The notes beneath the pieces were generated by a model. It saw only the letters and a list, made by a program, of their open reading frames with translations. It did not search any database and had not been told where the DNA came from. Both the position numbers and the translations under genes were made by a program. A stretch of 64,000 nucleotides of DNA, taken from NCBI RefSeq assembly GCF_047462415.1, contig NZ_JANSJE010000015.1, positions 19,356 through 83,355 of the forward strand, given 5' to 3'. Positions 25,374 to 32,948 of this stretch are shown here, piece by piece (position 1 is the stretch's first letter; every line of letters starts with the position of its first letter). Source of the stretch: Thermostichus sp047462415 (GTDB lineage: Bacteria > Cyanobacteriota > Cyanobacteriia > Thermostichales > Thermostichaceae).

Positions 25374-26063
25374 TTAAAAGTTGGACGGGTGACGAATGAG
25401 GCTCAAGAACTCCTCCCGCGTGCGGGGATCCTCCTGGAACACCCCCACCATCGAGCTGGTAACCGTCCAAGAGCCGGGCTTTTGCACCCCCCGCATCACC
25501 ATGCACATGTGGGTAGCCTCGATAACCACTCCCACCCCATAGGGATCCAGCATGGTCATCAAGGCTTCCGCGATCTGGCGGGTAAGACGCTCCTGAACCT
25601 GCAGGCGGCGGGAGTACATCTCGACAATGCGGGCAATCTTGCTCAGGCCAACCACTTTTTGGCGGGGGATGTAAGCCACATGGGCCTTGCCGATAAAGGG
25701 CAACAGATGGTGCTCACAGAGGCTAAATAGGGTTACGTCCCGCAGCAGCACCATCTCGTCGTGGCCCTCGTCGAAGATGGCGCCGTTGATGAGATCTTCC
25801 AGGGACTGCTGATAGCCGCTGGTCAAAAACTTCAGCGCGGCCACCACTCGCTCCGGGGTTTTCTTGAGACCCTCCCGCTGGGGATCTTCCCCAATGCCCC
25901 GCAGCAACGTCTCCACTGCGGCCACCATCGCCGGATCCAGGCTTTCTGAGCCCCTGGGCTCTTGCTCTGCCGAGTGGGACAGATCGCGAATAACCCGAGA
26001 CTTGAGGTTGGCTTTGTCGTTGAGTCGCAATTCGGCACCGGATCCAGGCTTGGCAAGAGTCAT
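25374..26063 (-). CDS. folE: GTP cyclohydrolase I
   Basis: FolE converts GTP to 7,8-dihydroneopterin triphosphate, the entry into folate and pterin synthesis. The 229-residue protein shows the zinc site cysteine and catalytic histidines in SLCEHHLLPFIGKAHVAYIP, the VVGLSKIARIVEMYSRRLQV motif and the second zinc cysteine in ATHMCMVMRGVQKPG. About 45 extra residues lie before the core (starting near LDPAMVAAVETLLRGIG), which is common in cyanobacterial forms. ATG 26063 is the start. The SDR gene upstream ends about 110 bases away on the same strand. Confidence 0.95.
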   Translation of the reverse strand: MTLAKPGSGAELRLNDKANLKSRVIRDLSHSAEQEPRGSESLDPAMVAAVETLLRGIGEDPQREGLKKTPERVVAALKFLTSGYQQSLEDLINGAIFDEGHDEMVLLRDVTLFSLCEHHLLPFIGKAHVAYIPRQKVVGLSKIARIVEMYSRRLQVQERLTRQIAEALMTMLDPYGVGVVIEATHMCMVMRGVQKPGSWTVTSSMVGVFQEDPRTREEFLSLIRHPSNF

Positions 26064-26172
26064 AGCAGGATATTCCTTTGGTTGAACGAAGGGTTGAAGG
26101 AACTTGTCGAGGGAGACAGGGCCGGGAAACCCTCAAAACTGGGCTAGCAAGGCCACCCCAGGAAGGGCCAGC

Positions 26173-26904
26173 CTAAAAGGCCCCCGCCGCCGGCATGAGG
26201 GTGAGATCTTCCACCACAGCACCCCTGGGCAGGCGAACGAGATAAGCAATCAAGTCCGCCACCCACTCCGGCGAGAGCATTTTGGAACGGTCGAAATCCA
26301 CCTGAACCGTATCCGTATCCCAGAGAGGCGTATCCACCGCTCCGGGACAGAGGCTGGTTACCCGGATGCCGTGCTGTCGTTCTTCTTCGGCCAAGGCCTG
26401 AGAAAAGCCCAGCAGGCCGAACTTGCTGGCGCAGTAGGCTCCCCAATTGGGAAAGGCTCGCTTGCCCGCAATCGAGACGACGTTGACAATCACGCCGAAG
26501 CGCTGCCGGCGCATCGCCGGCAGGACGGCTTGGGCGCAGAGAAAAGCTGCCGTCAGGTTCAAGTCAATCACCCGCTGCCAATCCGATAAAGCTACGTTGG
26601 CCAAGGGACCAACGTAGGCCACGCCCGCATTATTCACCAAGACATCGCAACCGCCAAATCGATCCAAAAGAGCTTGCAACTGCTGCGGTAGAGCGGGCAA
26701 GTCGGCCAAGTCGATGGGAAAAACCTCCGCCTTTCCTCCTTTTGCCTGGATCTCCGCCTGCACGGCCAGCAAATCGGGATGGGAACGGGCCACCAAAGCA
26801 ACCGCTATCCCTTCCTCGGCCAGTCTCAGAGCTACCGCTTTGCCGATCCCTCGACTGGCCCCTGTGATCAAGGCACGTTCGGGAAACTGGGGCTCAAAAC
26901 TCAT
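26173..26904 (-). CDS. Short-chain dehydrogenase/reductase
   Basis: A 243-residue Rossmann-fold oxidoreductase of the classical SDR family. It has the NADPH-binding TGASRGIGKAV near residue 12, the NNAG motif in DVLVNNAGVAYVG, the catalytic Ser in VVSIAGKRAFP and the YCASK active-site pair (Tyr-x-x-x-Lys). It resembles FabG-like enzymes but could act on many alcohols or ketones; the substrate is unknown. ATG 26904 (MSFEPQFPE) is chosen over a 12-codon extension. It is divergent from the iron-type ABC ATPase. Confidence 0.88.
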   Translation of the reverse strand: MSFEPQFPERALITGASRGIGKAVALRLAEEGIAVALVARSHPDLLAVQAEIQAKGGKAEVFPIDLADLPALPQQLQALLDRFGGCDVLVNNAGVAYVGPLANVALSDWQRVIDLNLTAAFLCAQAVLPAMRRQRFGVIVNVVSIAGKRAFPNWGAYCASKFGLLGFSQALAEEERQHGIRVTSLCPGAVDTPLWDTDTVQVDFDRSKMLSPEWVADLIAYLVRLPRGAVVEDLTLMPAAGAF

Positions 26905-26965
26905 CCACAATAAGACTCTAGGATGCGCTGTCAAGAACAAGCGCCACCAGAGACCGGTAAACTTC

Positions 26966-26981
26966 GTTAACTGAGTTTAAC
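26966..26981. promoter_or_regulatory. Imperfect palindrome GTTAA-N6-TTAAC upstream of the divergent SDR and ABC genes
   Basis: Arms GTTAA (26966-26970) and TTAAC (26977-26981) sit in the 226-base gap between two divergent genes. The shape is that of an operator half-site pair, but I cannot assign a regulator. It does not match a classical Fur box. Confidence 0.3.
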
Positions 26982-27130
26982 ACTGATTCCCGCCTACCAC
27001 TCGAATCAAACGGGAAAGGCTGGGATTGATCCTATCCCTGCCGCCATCCATCTGCCCTGAGTCGGGCCGGGCAGGACTTAAGGTATGGTAGTCTGGTGAA
27101 AAATAGTGAAAATCTTTTGCAACAACTGTC

Positions 27131-28318
27131 ATGACTGAGTTCTTGGTTTCCTCAACGTCCACTGCTGCCCGGGCGGATTCTCCCTACATTCTTCAGGTTG
27201 AGGGCATTAGCAAGAGGTTTCCTGGCCAGCGGCAGTTGGTTTTGCAGGAAGTGGCGTTTCGTCTGCCCCAGGGAGACATCTTGGGGATTGTGGGCCCGTC
27301 GGGCTGCGGGAAAACCACCTTATTGCGCACCATTGCCGGCTTTGAGCAGCCGGATGGCGGGCGGATCCTGCTGGGGGGGCGAGTGGTGGCCGGGGAGGGG
27401 CAATGGATCCCACCGGAGCAGCGGGGGGTGGGGCTGGTGTTTCAGGATTTTGCCCTGTTTCCCCACTTGGACGTGCTGGCCAATGTGATGTTTGGACTCC
27501 GGCCCGCCACCCTATTTGCGTCGGCAGGGGGGGGCGGCAATCGCTCCTCCTCACCTGAGTTGCGAGGCGCTGCCCAACAGGCGCGGGAACGGGCTTACGA
27601 GGTCTTGCGGTTGGTGGGTCTAGAGGACTACGCCCATCGTTATCCGCACGAGCTTTCCGGCGGGCAACAGCAGCGGGTGGCCCTGGCTCGGGCTTTGGCC
27701 CCCAGGCCCAGCCTGATCCTTTTGGATGAGCCGCTCAGCAATCTGGATGTGCAGGTGCGCTACTATCTGCGGGAGGAAATCCGCAAAATCCTCAAGCAAA
27801 CCCAGACCTCGGCCATTTTCGTCACCCACGACCAGGAAGAGGCCCTCTGCCTTTCCGATTGGGTGGCGGTGATGCGGGAAGGGCGTATTGAGCAATGGGG
27901 ATCCCCGGAGGAAGTCTATCGAGAGCCGGCCACCCGCTTTGTGGCCGAGTTTATTACCCAAGCCAACTTTCTTCGCTGTGAGCGGCGGGAGTTCGGTTGG
28001 CAGGCTGAAGAGCTGTCGCACATCCCCTTTCAGGCTTTGGGAGATCAGCGCGACCCCAGCTTGCGCTGCGCAGAGCTGATGATTCGGCAGGAGGAGTTGC
28101 ATTTGCATCCTGACCCTCAGGGCGGCCTTGTCATCCGGGATCGACAGTTTTTGGGACGAGAGTATCGCTATTGCTTGATCGCAGAGTCTGGCAAAGAATT
28201 GCACGCCTTGGCGCGGGAAGCGCTGCCTGTGGGCACGCGAGTTCGAATTGCCATCGGGCAAGGTCGTCTGTTTCCCATTGCTGGGCCTGAGGGATCCCCG
28301 CTACAAAAACAAACCTGA
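27131..28318 (+). CDS. Iron(III)-type ABC transporter ATPase (FutC/FbpC-like)
   Basis: A 395-residue ABC ATPase of the spermidine/iron/sulfate (CUT1-like) group. Walker A is GPSGCGKTT near residue 57, the Q-loop is GLVFQDFALFPHLDVLANV, the signature is ELSGGQQQRVALARAL and Walker B is PSLILLDEPLSNLD. A C-terminal TOBE-like domain follows (EFITQANFLRCERREFGW and later). The best match in character is FutC, which drives ferric iron uptake with FutA and FutB; no permease or binding protein is adjacent. A 20-residue Gly/Ser-rich insert sits after GLRPATLF. The Nudix regulator follows 85 bases downstream. Confidence 0.85.
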   Translation: MTEFLVSSTSTAARADSPYILQVEGISKRFPGQRQLVLQEVAFRLPQGDILGIVGPSGCGKTTLLRTIAGFEQPDGGRILLGGRVVAGEGQWIPPEQRGVGLVFQDFALFPHLDVLANVMFGLRPATLFASAGGGGNRSSSPELRGAAQQARERAYEVLRLVGLEDYAHRYPHELSGGQQQRVALARALAPRPSLILLDEPLSNLDVQVRYYLREEIRKILKQTQTSAIFVTHDQEEALCLSDWVAVMREGRIEQWGSPEEVYREPATRFVAEFITQANFLRCERREFGWQAEELSHIPFQALGDQRDPSLRCAELMIRQEELHLHPDPQGGLVIRDRQFLGREYRYCLIAESGKELHALAREALPVGTRVRIAIGQGRLFPIAGPEGSPLQKQT

Positions 28319-28403
28319 CCCAAAAGCCGCCCTTTTGCCCGACGTTCTCCCGGAGGCATGACCCAGGCGCTCCCTATCTGGCAGCAAACTGGGTAGGCTG
28401 TTG

Positions 28404-29168
28404 ATGGAGGGGCAGTGGCAATCTATGCAGGGATCCCGCATCATTGCCGGCACAGTGGAGGAGCGAACCGCGTTGGCGGAGTTCCGCGTCGGTGTGGATG
28501 CGGTCATTTTTTCCATCGATACCGAGCAGAATCGCCTTCTGGTGCTGCTGGTGCGGCGGCGGGAGGATCCCTTCCGCGGTTGCTGGGCTCTGCCAGGAAC
28601 GCTGGTGCGACGCTCAGAATCCCTAGAGGCAGCGGCCTACCGCATCTTGGCAGAGAAAATTCGTGTTAAAAATCTCTACCTGGAGCAGCTCTACACCTTC
28701 GCTGGGCCAGAACAGGATCCCCGCGAGGCCGAGGATGCCTGTGGGCTACGCTACCTGTCGGTCAGCTACTTTGCTCTGGTGCGATTCCAGGATGCTCAAC
28801 TGCTGGCAGACGGAGTGGAGGGCATTGCCTGGTATCCCGCTGACCAGATTCCCCCTTTGGCCTTTGACCACGAAGCAATTTGCCGCTACGCTCGCCGTCG
28901 CCTCTGCGCCAAGTTAGAGTACAGCCCGATTGCTTTCGATATTTTGCCCGCCACCTTCACGCTGGGGGAGGTCTATCAGCTTTACGGCACCGTTTTGGGC
29001 GAGGGGTTCTCCGATTACTCCAATTTTCGCGCCCGCTTGCTAAAACTGGGCATTTTGCGGGATACCGGCCAGAAAAGCACCCAGGGAACAGGCAGACCGG
29101 CAACTCTTTACCGTTTTGATGCAGCCGCTTTCGAGAAAATCCGGCACAAGCCGATGGTATTCGTTTGA
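28404..29168 (+). CDS. NrtR-like Nudix-domain regulator with winged-helix C-terminus
   Basis: A 254-residue protein with an N-terminal Nudix fold (EFRVGVDAVIFSIDTEQNRL, LPGTLVRRSESLEAAAYRIL) and a C-terminal segment like the winged helix of NrtR regulators (TFTLGEVYQLYGTVLGEGFS, then NFRARLLKLGIL). NrtR proteins bind ADP-ribose or related nucleotides and repress NAD-related genes. In the Nudix box, the arginine-glutamate pair reads R-I and the final glutamate reads Lys (YRILAEK). Hydrolysis is therefore probably weak or lost, consistent with a sensor role. ATG 28404 is used; TTG 28401 and ATG 28425 are alternatives. Confidence 0.8.
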   Translation: MEGQWQSMQGSRIIAGTVEERTALAEFRVGVDAVIFSIDTEQNRLLVLLVRRREDPFRGCWALPGTLVRRSESLEAAAYRILAEKIRVKNLYLEQLYTFAGPEQDPREAEDACGLRYLSVSYFALVRFQDAQLLADGVEGIAWYPADQIPPLAFDHEAICRYARRRLCAKLEYSPIAFDILPATFTLGEVYQLYGTVLGEGFSDYSNFRARLLKLGILRDTGQKSTQGTGRPATLYRFDAAAFEKIRHKPMVFV

Positions 29169-29238
29169 GGTCTGCTGGAGGGATCCAGCCAGATTTGGTG
29201 GGTACAGATTCGCTTCTATACTAAAGGGGGTTCTGTAC

Positions 29239-29331
29239 ATGACTACCCGGACAAAGGCTTATGCCGAGATAATGTGCAACTTCGCTCCCACAAAGTCGGA
29301 AAAAGCTGTGGTTCAGGGTATCGATAACTAG
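29239..29331 (+). CDS. Possible 30-residue small protein
   Basis: A short frame starting at ATG 29239 and ending at 29331, with product MTTRTKAYAEIMCNFAPTKS then EKAVVQGIDN. A purine-rich AAAGGGGG lies about nine bases upstream, which is a credible ribosome site. No family is recognised. It overlaps the last bases of the methyltransferase gene on the other strand. It may be a real small gene, or the stump of a gene cut by arrival of the methyltransferase segment. Confidence 0.25.
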   Translation: MTTRTKAYAEIMCNFAPTKSEKAVVQGIDN

Positions 29332-30068
29332 CATGCGGCAGGAGTATCTTGACAGCTTTTGGCATGACGCAGCACTCTTGGTCGTTTTGCATCTGGAGTC
29401 AGCAGACCGTATTGGTTGCCCCATCCGTCGTAGCCATCGCGTACCTGGCGCGCGAACACATCAAGGCGCGGCCCTTCAAAATATTCCGCAATACGCTTGT
29501 AGAAGGAATCCGGTTTGGCGCTATGAGTTGTCGGAGTTTCTGTAAAGCAGGTCTGCATCTTACCAAAATGTTTTCGATCAAACACAGCCTTGCCCTTATA
29601 TCCGAATAGAACGTGCTCAGTGGTAACTTGGTAAGGTCCAAATGGACATGGGCCAGTACGCTTATTCCATGTGATCATTGTATAGAAGGTGAATCCCCAC
29701 GCTTCCATTAAGTCGAACGCTATCTTCAGGATAGGCTCTCCGGTGCTGCGATCCTTGCTATTGGTTGCCCACAACCACAAGAAGCTCTGCTCTTCCGCCC
29801 ACAGGTTGATGGGTAACTTCATCAATTCTTCCTTGCTCATTGTGGGATAGTCCAGAGTTGTGGTTTGATTGGGACGAGCCTTGCGTTTGCCGGTTTTGCC
29901 TTGGTTCCAAGGTGGATCAACGACAAGAACTCGGTAGCGCTTATCCAGGTTCGTTGCGATGACTGAGGGATCGTCCATGGTGTGCGGGATCCCAGTTTTC
30001 TCGCCTGGCGCGCGGGCAGGCATCTGGTCTGGCGTTTTATCCAAAGAGCGCGGTGGGTTTTTTGTCAT
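29328..30068 (-). CDS. MT-A70 family adenine-N6 DNA methyltransferase
   Basis: A 246-residue methyltransferase with the MT-A70 catalytic motif DPPW (VLVVDPPWNQG), the AdoMet-binding SFLWLWATNS segment, TEHVLFGYKG, and the terminal PRLDVFARQVRDGYDGWGN block. Relatives are phage and orphan bacterial adenine methylases. ATG 30068 is chosen; the frame is open to 30143. Base composition is visibly lower in GC than its neighbours and GGATCC is absent from most of the gene, signs of recent transfer. No restriction endonuclease is adjacent. A transposase remnant lies immediately upstream. Confidence 0.88.
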   Translation of the reverse strand: MTKNPPRSLDKTPDQMPARAPGEKTGIPHTMDDPSVIATNLDKRYRVLVVDPPWNQGKTGKRKARPNQTTTLDYPTMSKEELMKLPINLWAEEQSFLWLWATNSKDRSTGEPILKIAFDLMEAWGFTFYTMITWNKRTGPCPFGPYQVTTEHVLFGYKGKAVFDRKHFGKMQTCFTETPTTHSAKPDSFYKRIAEYFEGPRLDVFARQVRDGYDGWGNQYGLLTPDAKRPRVLRHAKSCQDTPAAC

Positions 30069-30143
30069 GCTATGGCTTCCGTGGGACTGGTGCAGATGAG
30101 GCACACGCCCTCGGCTTTGGGGATAAGCGTGTGGACACGGCAA

Positions 30144-30300
30144 TTATCCTCGCTCGGGCCCCATCACAGCCTCACCGCTAAAGCGATGATAGAGCCTGTA
30201 GAAGCCCGTTTCAGCCCCAGCCAGATACTTTGCGATGCCGTTGGTGTGGGCCATCTTCCCAGAGGCACCCTCTGCAAGGGGGTAGGCCGTGGTGGAAGCA
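30144..30300 (-). pseudogene. Remnant of an ISXO2/IS1595-type transposase
   Basis: On the minus strand the frame ending at TAA (complement 30144-30146) reads AEGASGKMAHTNGIAKYLAG then AETGFYRLYHRFSGEAV. AHTNGI followed 13-18 residues later by FY-x-x-YH-x-x-S is the hallmark of the ISXO2-like DDE transposase C-terminal region (AHTNGIESFWSLLKRG-type). The critical ESFW and LLKR residues are altered and the rest of the transposase is missing. It sits between the methyltransferase and trxA. Confidence 0.5.
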
Positions 30301-30371
30301 GGCGGCAGCAGCCAGAGAGCTGTGCTAAGATTAGGAACCATGATAGGTATTGTTTCAGGAGTTCTCCAAGC

Positions 30372-30728
30372 ATGTCTGCAGCAATAGATATCGCTGATGC
30401 CACCTTTGAAGAAGAGGTGCTTCGCAGCGATATTCCGGTCTTGGTCGATTTTTGGGCACCTTGGTGTGGCCCCTGCCGCATGGTGGCTCCTGTGGTTCAG
30501 GAGATAGCTGAGCAGTATGCCGGCAAAGTTAAGGTTGTAAAGATCAATACTGATGAGAATCCTCAAACTGCCAGTCAGTACGGTATTCGCAGCATTCCCA
30601 CTCTGATGTTGTTCAAAGGCGGCCAAAAGGTGGATGTGGTGGTCGGTGCTGTGCCCAAGGCAACTCTGACCACAATTTTGGAAAAGCACTTCGACACAGA
30701 AGATAAGCTGGGTAGCTCCGTACTTTAG
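30372..30728 (+). CDS. trxA: Thioredoxin
   Basis: A 118-residue soluble disulfide reductase. The active site WCGPC is at residues 31-35 (Cys32 and Cys35), with the usual DFWAP before it, KINTDENPQTASQYGIRSIP with the cis-proline, and LMLFKGGQKVDVVVG in the C-terminal half. The length fits m- or x-type thioredoxin. The frame is open far upstream to 29982, but the thioredoxin fold begins at ATG 30372 (MSAAIDIAD). In cyanobacteria this type reduces Calvin-cycle targets, including CP12. Its upstream region carries the transposase remnant. Confidence 0.93.
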   Translation: MSAAIDIADATFEEEVLRSDIPVLVDFWAPWCGPCRMVAPVVQEIAEQYAGKVKVVKINTDENPQTASQYGIRSIPTLMLFKGGQKVDVVVGAVPKATLTTILEKHFDTEDKLGSSVL

Positions 30729-30769
30729 TGCGCGACCAAGTTGCTGTGCTACGCTCTGCTCGTCTGCTG

Positions 30770-30940
30770 TGGTGAAAAACTCGCAAGGCCGATGAGCACA
30801 GGCGCCAGTAGGCAGGACTTCAAGGCTTTGTCTTGGCGTTTATGGGTTCACCTCTGGGCGGTGTAGGAAATCTCCACCGCTACGCAGAGGTGGGCCGATG
30901 CCTGTGCGAAGTAGCCGGGACAGGAGCCCAGATGTTTCGG
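30770..30940 (+). ncRNA. Candidate structured RNA, 6S RNA-like architecture
   Basis: The 290-base gap between trxA and the LOG-family gene has strong long-range pairing. An outer helix joins GCACAGGC (30796-30803) to GCCTGTGC (30899-30906). An inner helix joins CACCTCTG (30849-30856) to CAGAGGTG (30884-30891), closing on a GCGGTG/CACCGC stem. Between the helices the 5' side has about 45 loosely paired bases and the 3' side only about seven. A rod with a large asymmetric internal bubble is the shape of 6S RNA, which binds RNA polymerase. I cannot confirm the family; a mobile-element end is the alternative. Confidence 0.4.
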
Positions 30941-31019
30941 AATGTAACTTTTGAGGTCTGGATGGGAACTTGGTTGATATTTTGTGCCGAGAACTCATTA
31001 GAGTGAATCTTAGAGAGCT

Positions 31020-32102
31020 TTGGATCCCAGCTTGACCGATTCAGTTTCTTCTCTTCTGCGAGAGGTTTTTTCCAGCGCTGAGACCCGCCTAAAGCAGTTG
31101 GAACATCACCCCAACCGGACAGCGTGGCTGCGGATTTTGCAGTCTTTGCAGCGCATGGGATCCCTGGAGCTAAGCCGCTTGGATGCCAAAATCTTGGCGG
31201 CCACTCTTGAGGACTTGGAACAGGGGTTTGCTGCCTTTCAAAACTATGTCCATCAGCGCAAGATCACCGTTTTCGGCTCGGCACGGCTGGGGCCGGAAAG
31301 TCCCGAATATCGTCAGGCCCAGTTGTTTGCCCACTGCATCAGCCAGCGGGGGTTCATGGTGCTGACGGGGGGCGGGGGCGGTATCATGGAAGCCGGCAAT
31401 CGAGGGGCAGGGCTGGAAAACTCATTTGGGCTCAACATCCAGCTTCCCTTCGAGCAGATGGCCAATCCCGTCATTGCTGCCAGTGATCGGGTCATCAACT
31501 TCAAGTATTTCTTTTCTCGCAAGCTCTTCTTTGTCAAAGAAACCGACGCGCTGGTGCTTTTCCCTGGCGGCTTTGGCACCCAGGATGAGGCCTTTGAATG
31601 CTTAACCCTAATGCAAACCGGCAAAACCAAGCTCATGCCCTTGGTGCTGGTGGACAGAACAGGTGGCTGCTACTGGAAGGAATGGGATGAGTACGTGCGG
31701 GAGCACTTGCTTGGCCGCGGCCTAATCAGCCCAGAAGATCTTTTCCTCTACACCTTAACTGATGATGTGGGAGATGCCTGCCAGCAGATTGTCGATTTTT
31801 ATCGTGTCTTTCACAGCAATCGCTACGTGCGGGAGCTTTTGGTCTTGCGCCTGAATACCAAACTCTCGCCCCAAGCTCTGGATACCTTGAATGAAGAGTT
31901 TGCCGACATTCTCGATGGGGGCCGGATCGAGCAAACCGAGGCCCTGCCGGAAGAAGCTGAGGAAGATATTGCCCATCTGCCGCGGCTGGTGATGCACTTT
32001 AACCAGCGTAACTTTGGACGGCTGTGGCAAATGGTGCGCCGGATCAACACGCTTCATCCAGGACAGCCGGATCCTCTGCAAATGCGCCCCGACCAAAAGT
32101 AG
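31020..32102 (+). CDS. LOG-family (lysine decarboxylase-like) protein
   Basis: A 360-residue protein. The central domain shows the LOG/TIGR00730 signature: ITVFGSARLG, GFMVLTGGGGGIMEAGNRGA and LVLFPGGFGTQDEAFECLTL (PGGxGTxxE motif). This fold hydrolyses nucleoside 5'-monophosphates such as cytokinin nucleotides; the label lysine decarboxylase is historical. It is longer than minimal LOG enzymes, with about 75 extra residues before the core and a C-terminal helical region. The start is a TTG at 31020; a second TTG four codons later is possible. It follows the candidate structured RNA. Confidence 0.82.
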   Translation: MDPSLTDSVSSLLREVFSSAETRLKQLEHHPNRTAWLRILQSLQRMGSLELSRLDAKILAATLEDLEQGFAAFQNYVHQRKITVFGSARLGPESPEYRQAQLFAHCISQRGFMVLTGGGGGIMEAGNRGAGLENSFGLNIQLPFEQMANPVIAASDRVINFKYFFSRKLFFVKETDALVLFPGGFGTQDEAFECLTLMQTGKTKLMPLVLVDRTGGCYWKEWDEYVREHLLGRGLISPEDLFLYTLTDDVGDACQQIVDFYRVFHSNRYVRELLVLRLNTKLSPQALDTLNEEFADILDGGRIEQTEALPEEAEEDIAHLPRLVMHFNQRNFGRLWQMVRRINTLHPGQPDPLQMRPDQK

Positions 32103-32108
32103 GTGCTG

Positions 32109-32213
32109 CCCTCACCCCCAGCCCCTCTCCCTGAGGGAGAGGGGAGTTGGAGGGGCGCGTTTGCGACAGCGTTGCGTAGCAATAACGGCATAACGAACCG
32201 TTTCGTTGCTATT
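32109..32213. repeat. CCCCTCTCCC hairpin repeat plus TAGCAA/TTGCTA stem-loop
   Basis: A single copy of the CCCTCACCCCC-type unit closes into CCCCTCTCCC-TGA-GGGAGAGGGG, followed by TTTGCGACAGCGTTGCG and a stem-loop with arms TAGCAA and TTGCTA. The same TTCGCGACAGCGTTGCG segment follows the repeat at 38130-38234. It lies after the LOG gene and before trpF. Confidence 0.7.
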
Positions 32214-32258
32214 GGATTTGAAGTGACTGGGGTAGGTTGATTGTCGGAAGGGATCCCA

Positions 32259-32948
32259 ATGGGCCAGTTGTTTGTCAAAATCTGCGGGATCACCCGTCAG
32301 GATCAGGCGGAGGCCATTGCCGCGTTGGGGGTGAGCGCTCTTGGGTTTATTGCTGTGCCCGATACGCCTCGCTATTTGCCCCTACAGGAAATGGCCCGCT
32401 GGGTGGGATCTCTGCCCGGCCCTGTGGAAAAAGTGGGGGTCTTTCTGGATCAGGATCCCCGCGTCATCGCCGCCTGGGTGGAAGCGGTGGGCCTCACGGC
32501 CATCCAGTTGCACGGCCAGGAATCCCCCCAGGATTGTCGGCAGTTGGGGGAATGGCTGCCCGGGATCCGCCGCATCAAGGCCTTGCGCATTCGCCACCCG
32601 GCGGATCTGGAAGGGGCCAATCTCTACCGAGACTGTGTAGAGGGGCTGCTCTTGGATGCCTATCACCCCCAACAGGCGGGTGGAACGGGGCAAACCCTCA
32701 ATTGGCCGGAACTGGCCCACCGATCCCTGCCCTTGCCTTGGCTGCTGGCCGGTGGGTTGAAACCGGACAATGTGCGGCAGGCCCTCAGCCACCTTCAGCC
32801 CAACGGCATCGATCTCTCCAGCGGTGTGGAACGCCGGCCAGGCGATAAAGACATCGACAAAGTCCGGCACCTGTTGCAGCAGCTCCGCTCCCAGGGGTGG
32901 GAGATCGCTTCCGGGTGGCCACTGACACATGATAGGCCGGATCCCTAG
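32259..32948 (+). CDS. trpF: Phosphoribosylanthranilate isomerase
   Basis: TrpF isomerises N-(5-phosphoribosyl)anthranilate in tryptophan synthesis. The 229-residue TIM barrel carries VKICGITRQDQA at the N-terminus with the catalytic Cys, GVFLDQDPRVIAAWVEAVG, QLHGQES in the middle, LLLDAY with the catalytic Asp, LAGGLKPDNV and GIDLSSGVERRPGDKD near the end. ATG 32259 is used. The last four bases overlap the stop region of the convergent rodZ-like gene. No other trp gene is nearby, as usual in cyanobacteria. Confidence 0.95.
   Translation: MGQLFVKICGITRQDQAEAIAALGVSALGFIAVPDTPRYLPLQEMARWVGSLPGPVEKVGVFLDQDPRVIAAWVEAVGLTAIQLHGQESPQDCRQLGEWLPGIRRIKALRIRHPADLEGANLYRDCVEGLLLDAYHPQQAGGTGQTLNWPELAHRSLPLPWLLAGGLKPDNVRQALSHLQPNGIDLSSGVERRPGDKDIDKVRHLLQQLRSQGWEIASGWPLTHDRPDP

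Noticed and set aside
26990..27070. A stretch with CTCGAATC considered as a tRNA T-arm
   Set aside because: No acceptor stem, D-arm or anticodon stem could be paired around it. I found no convincing tRNA or rRNA in the window.
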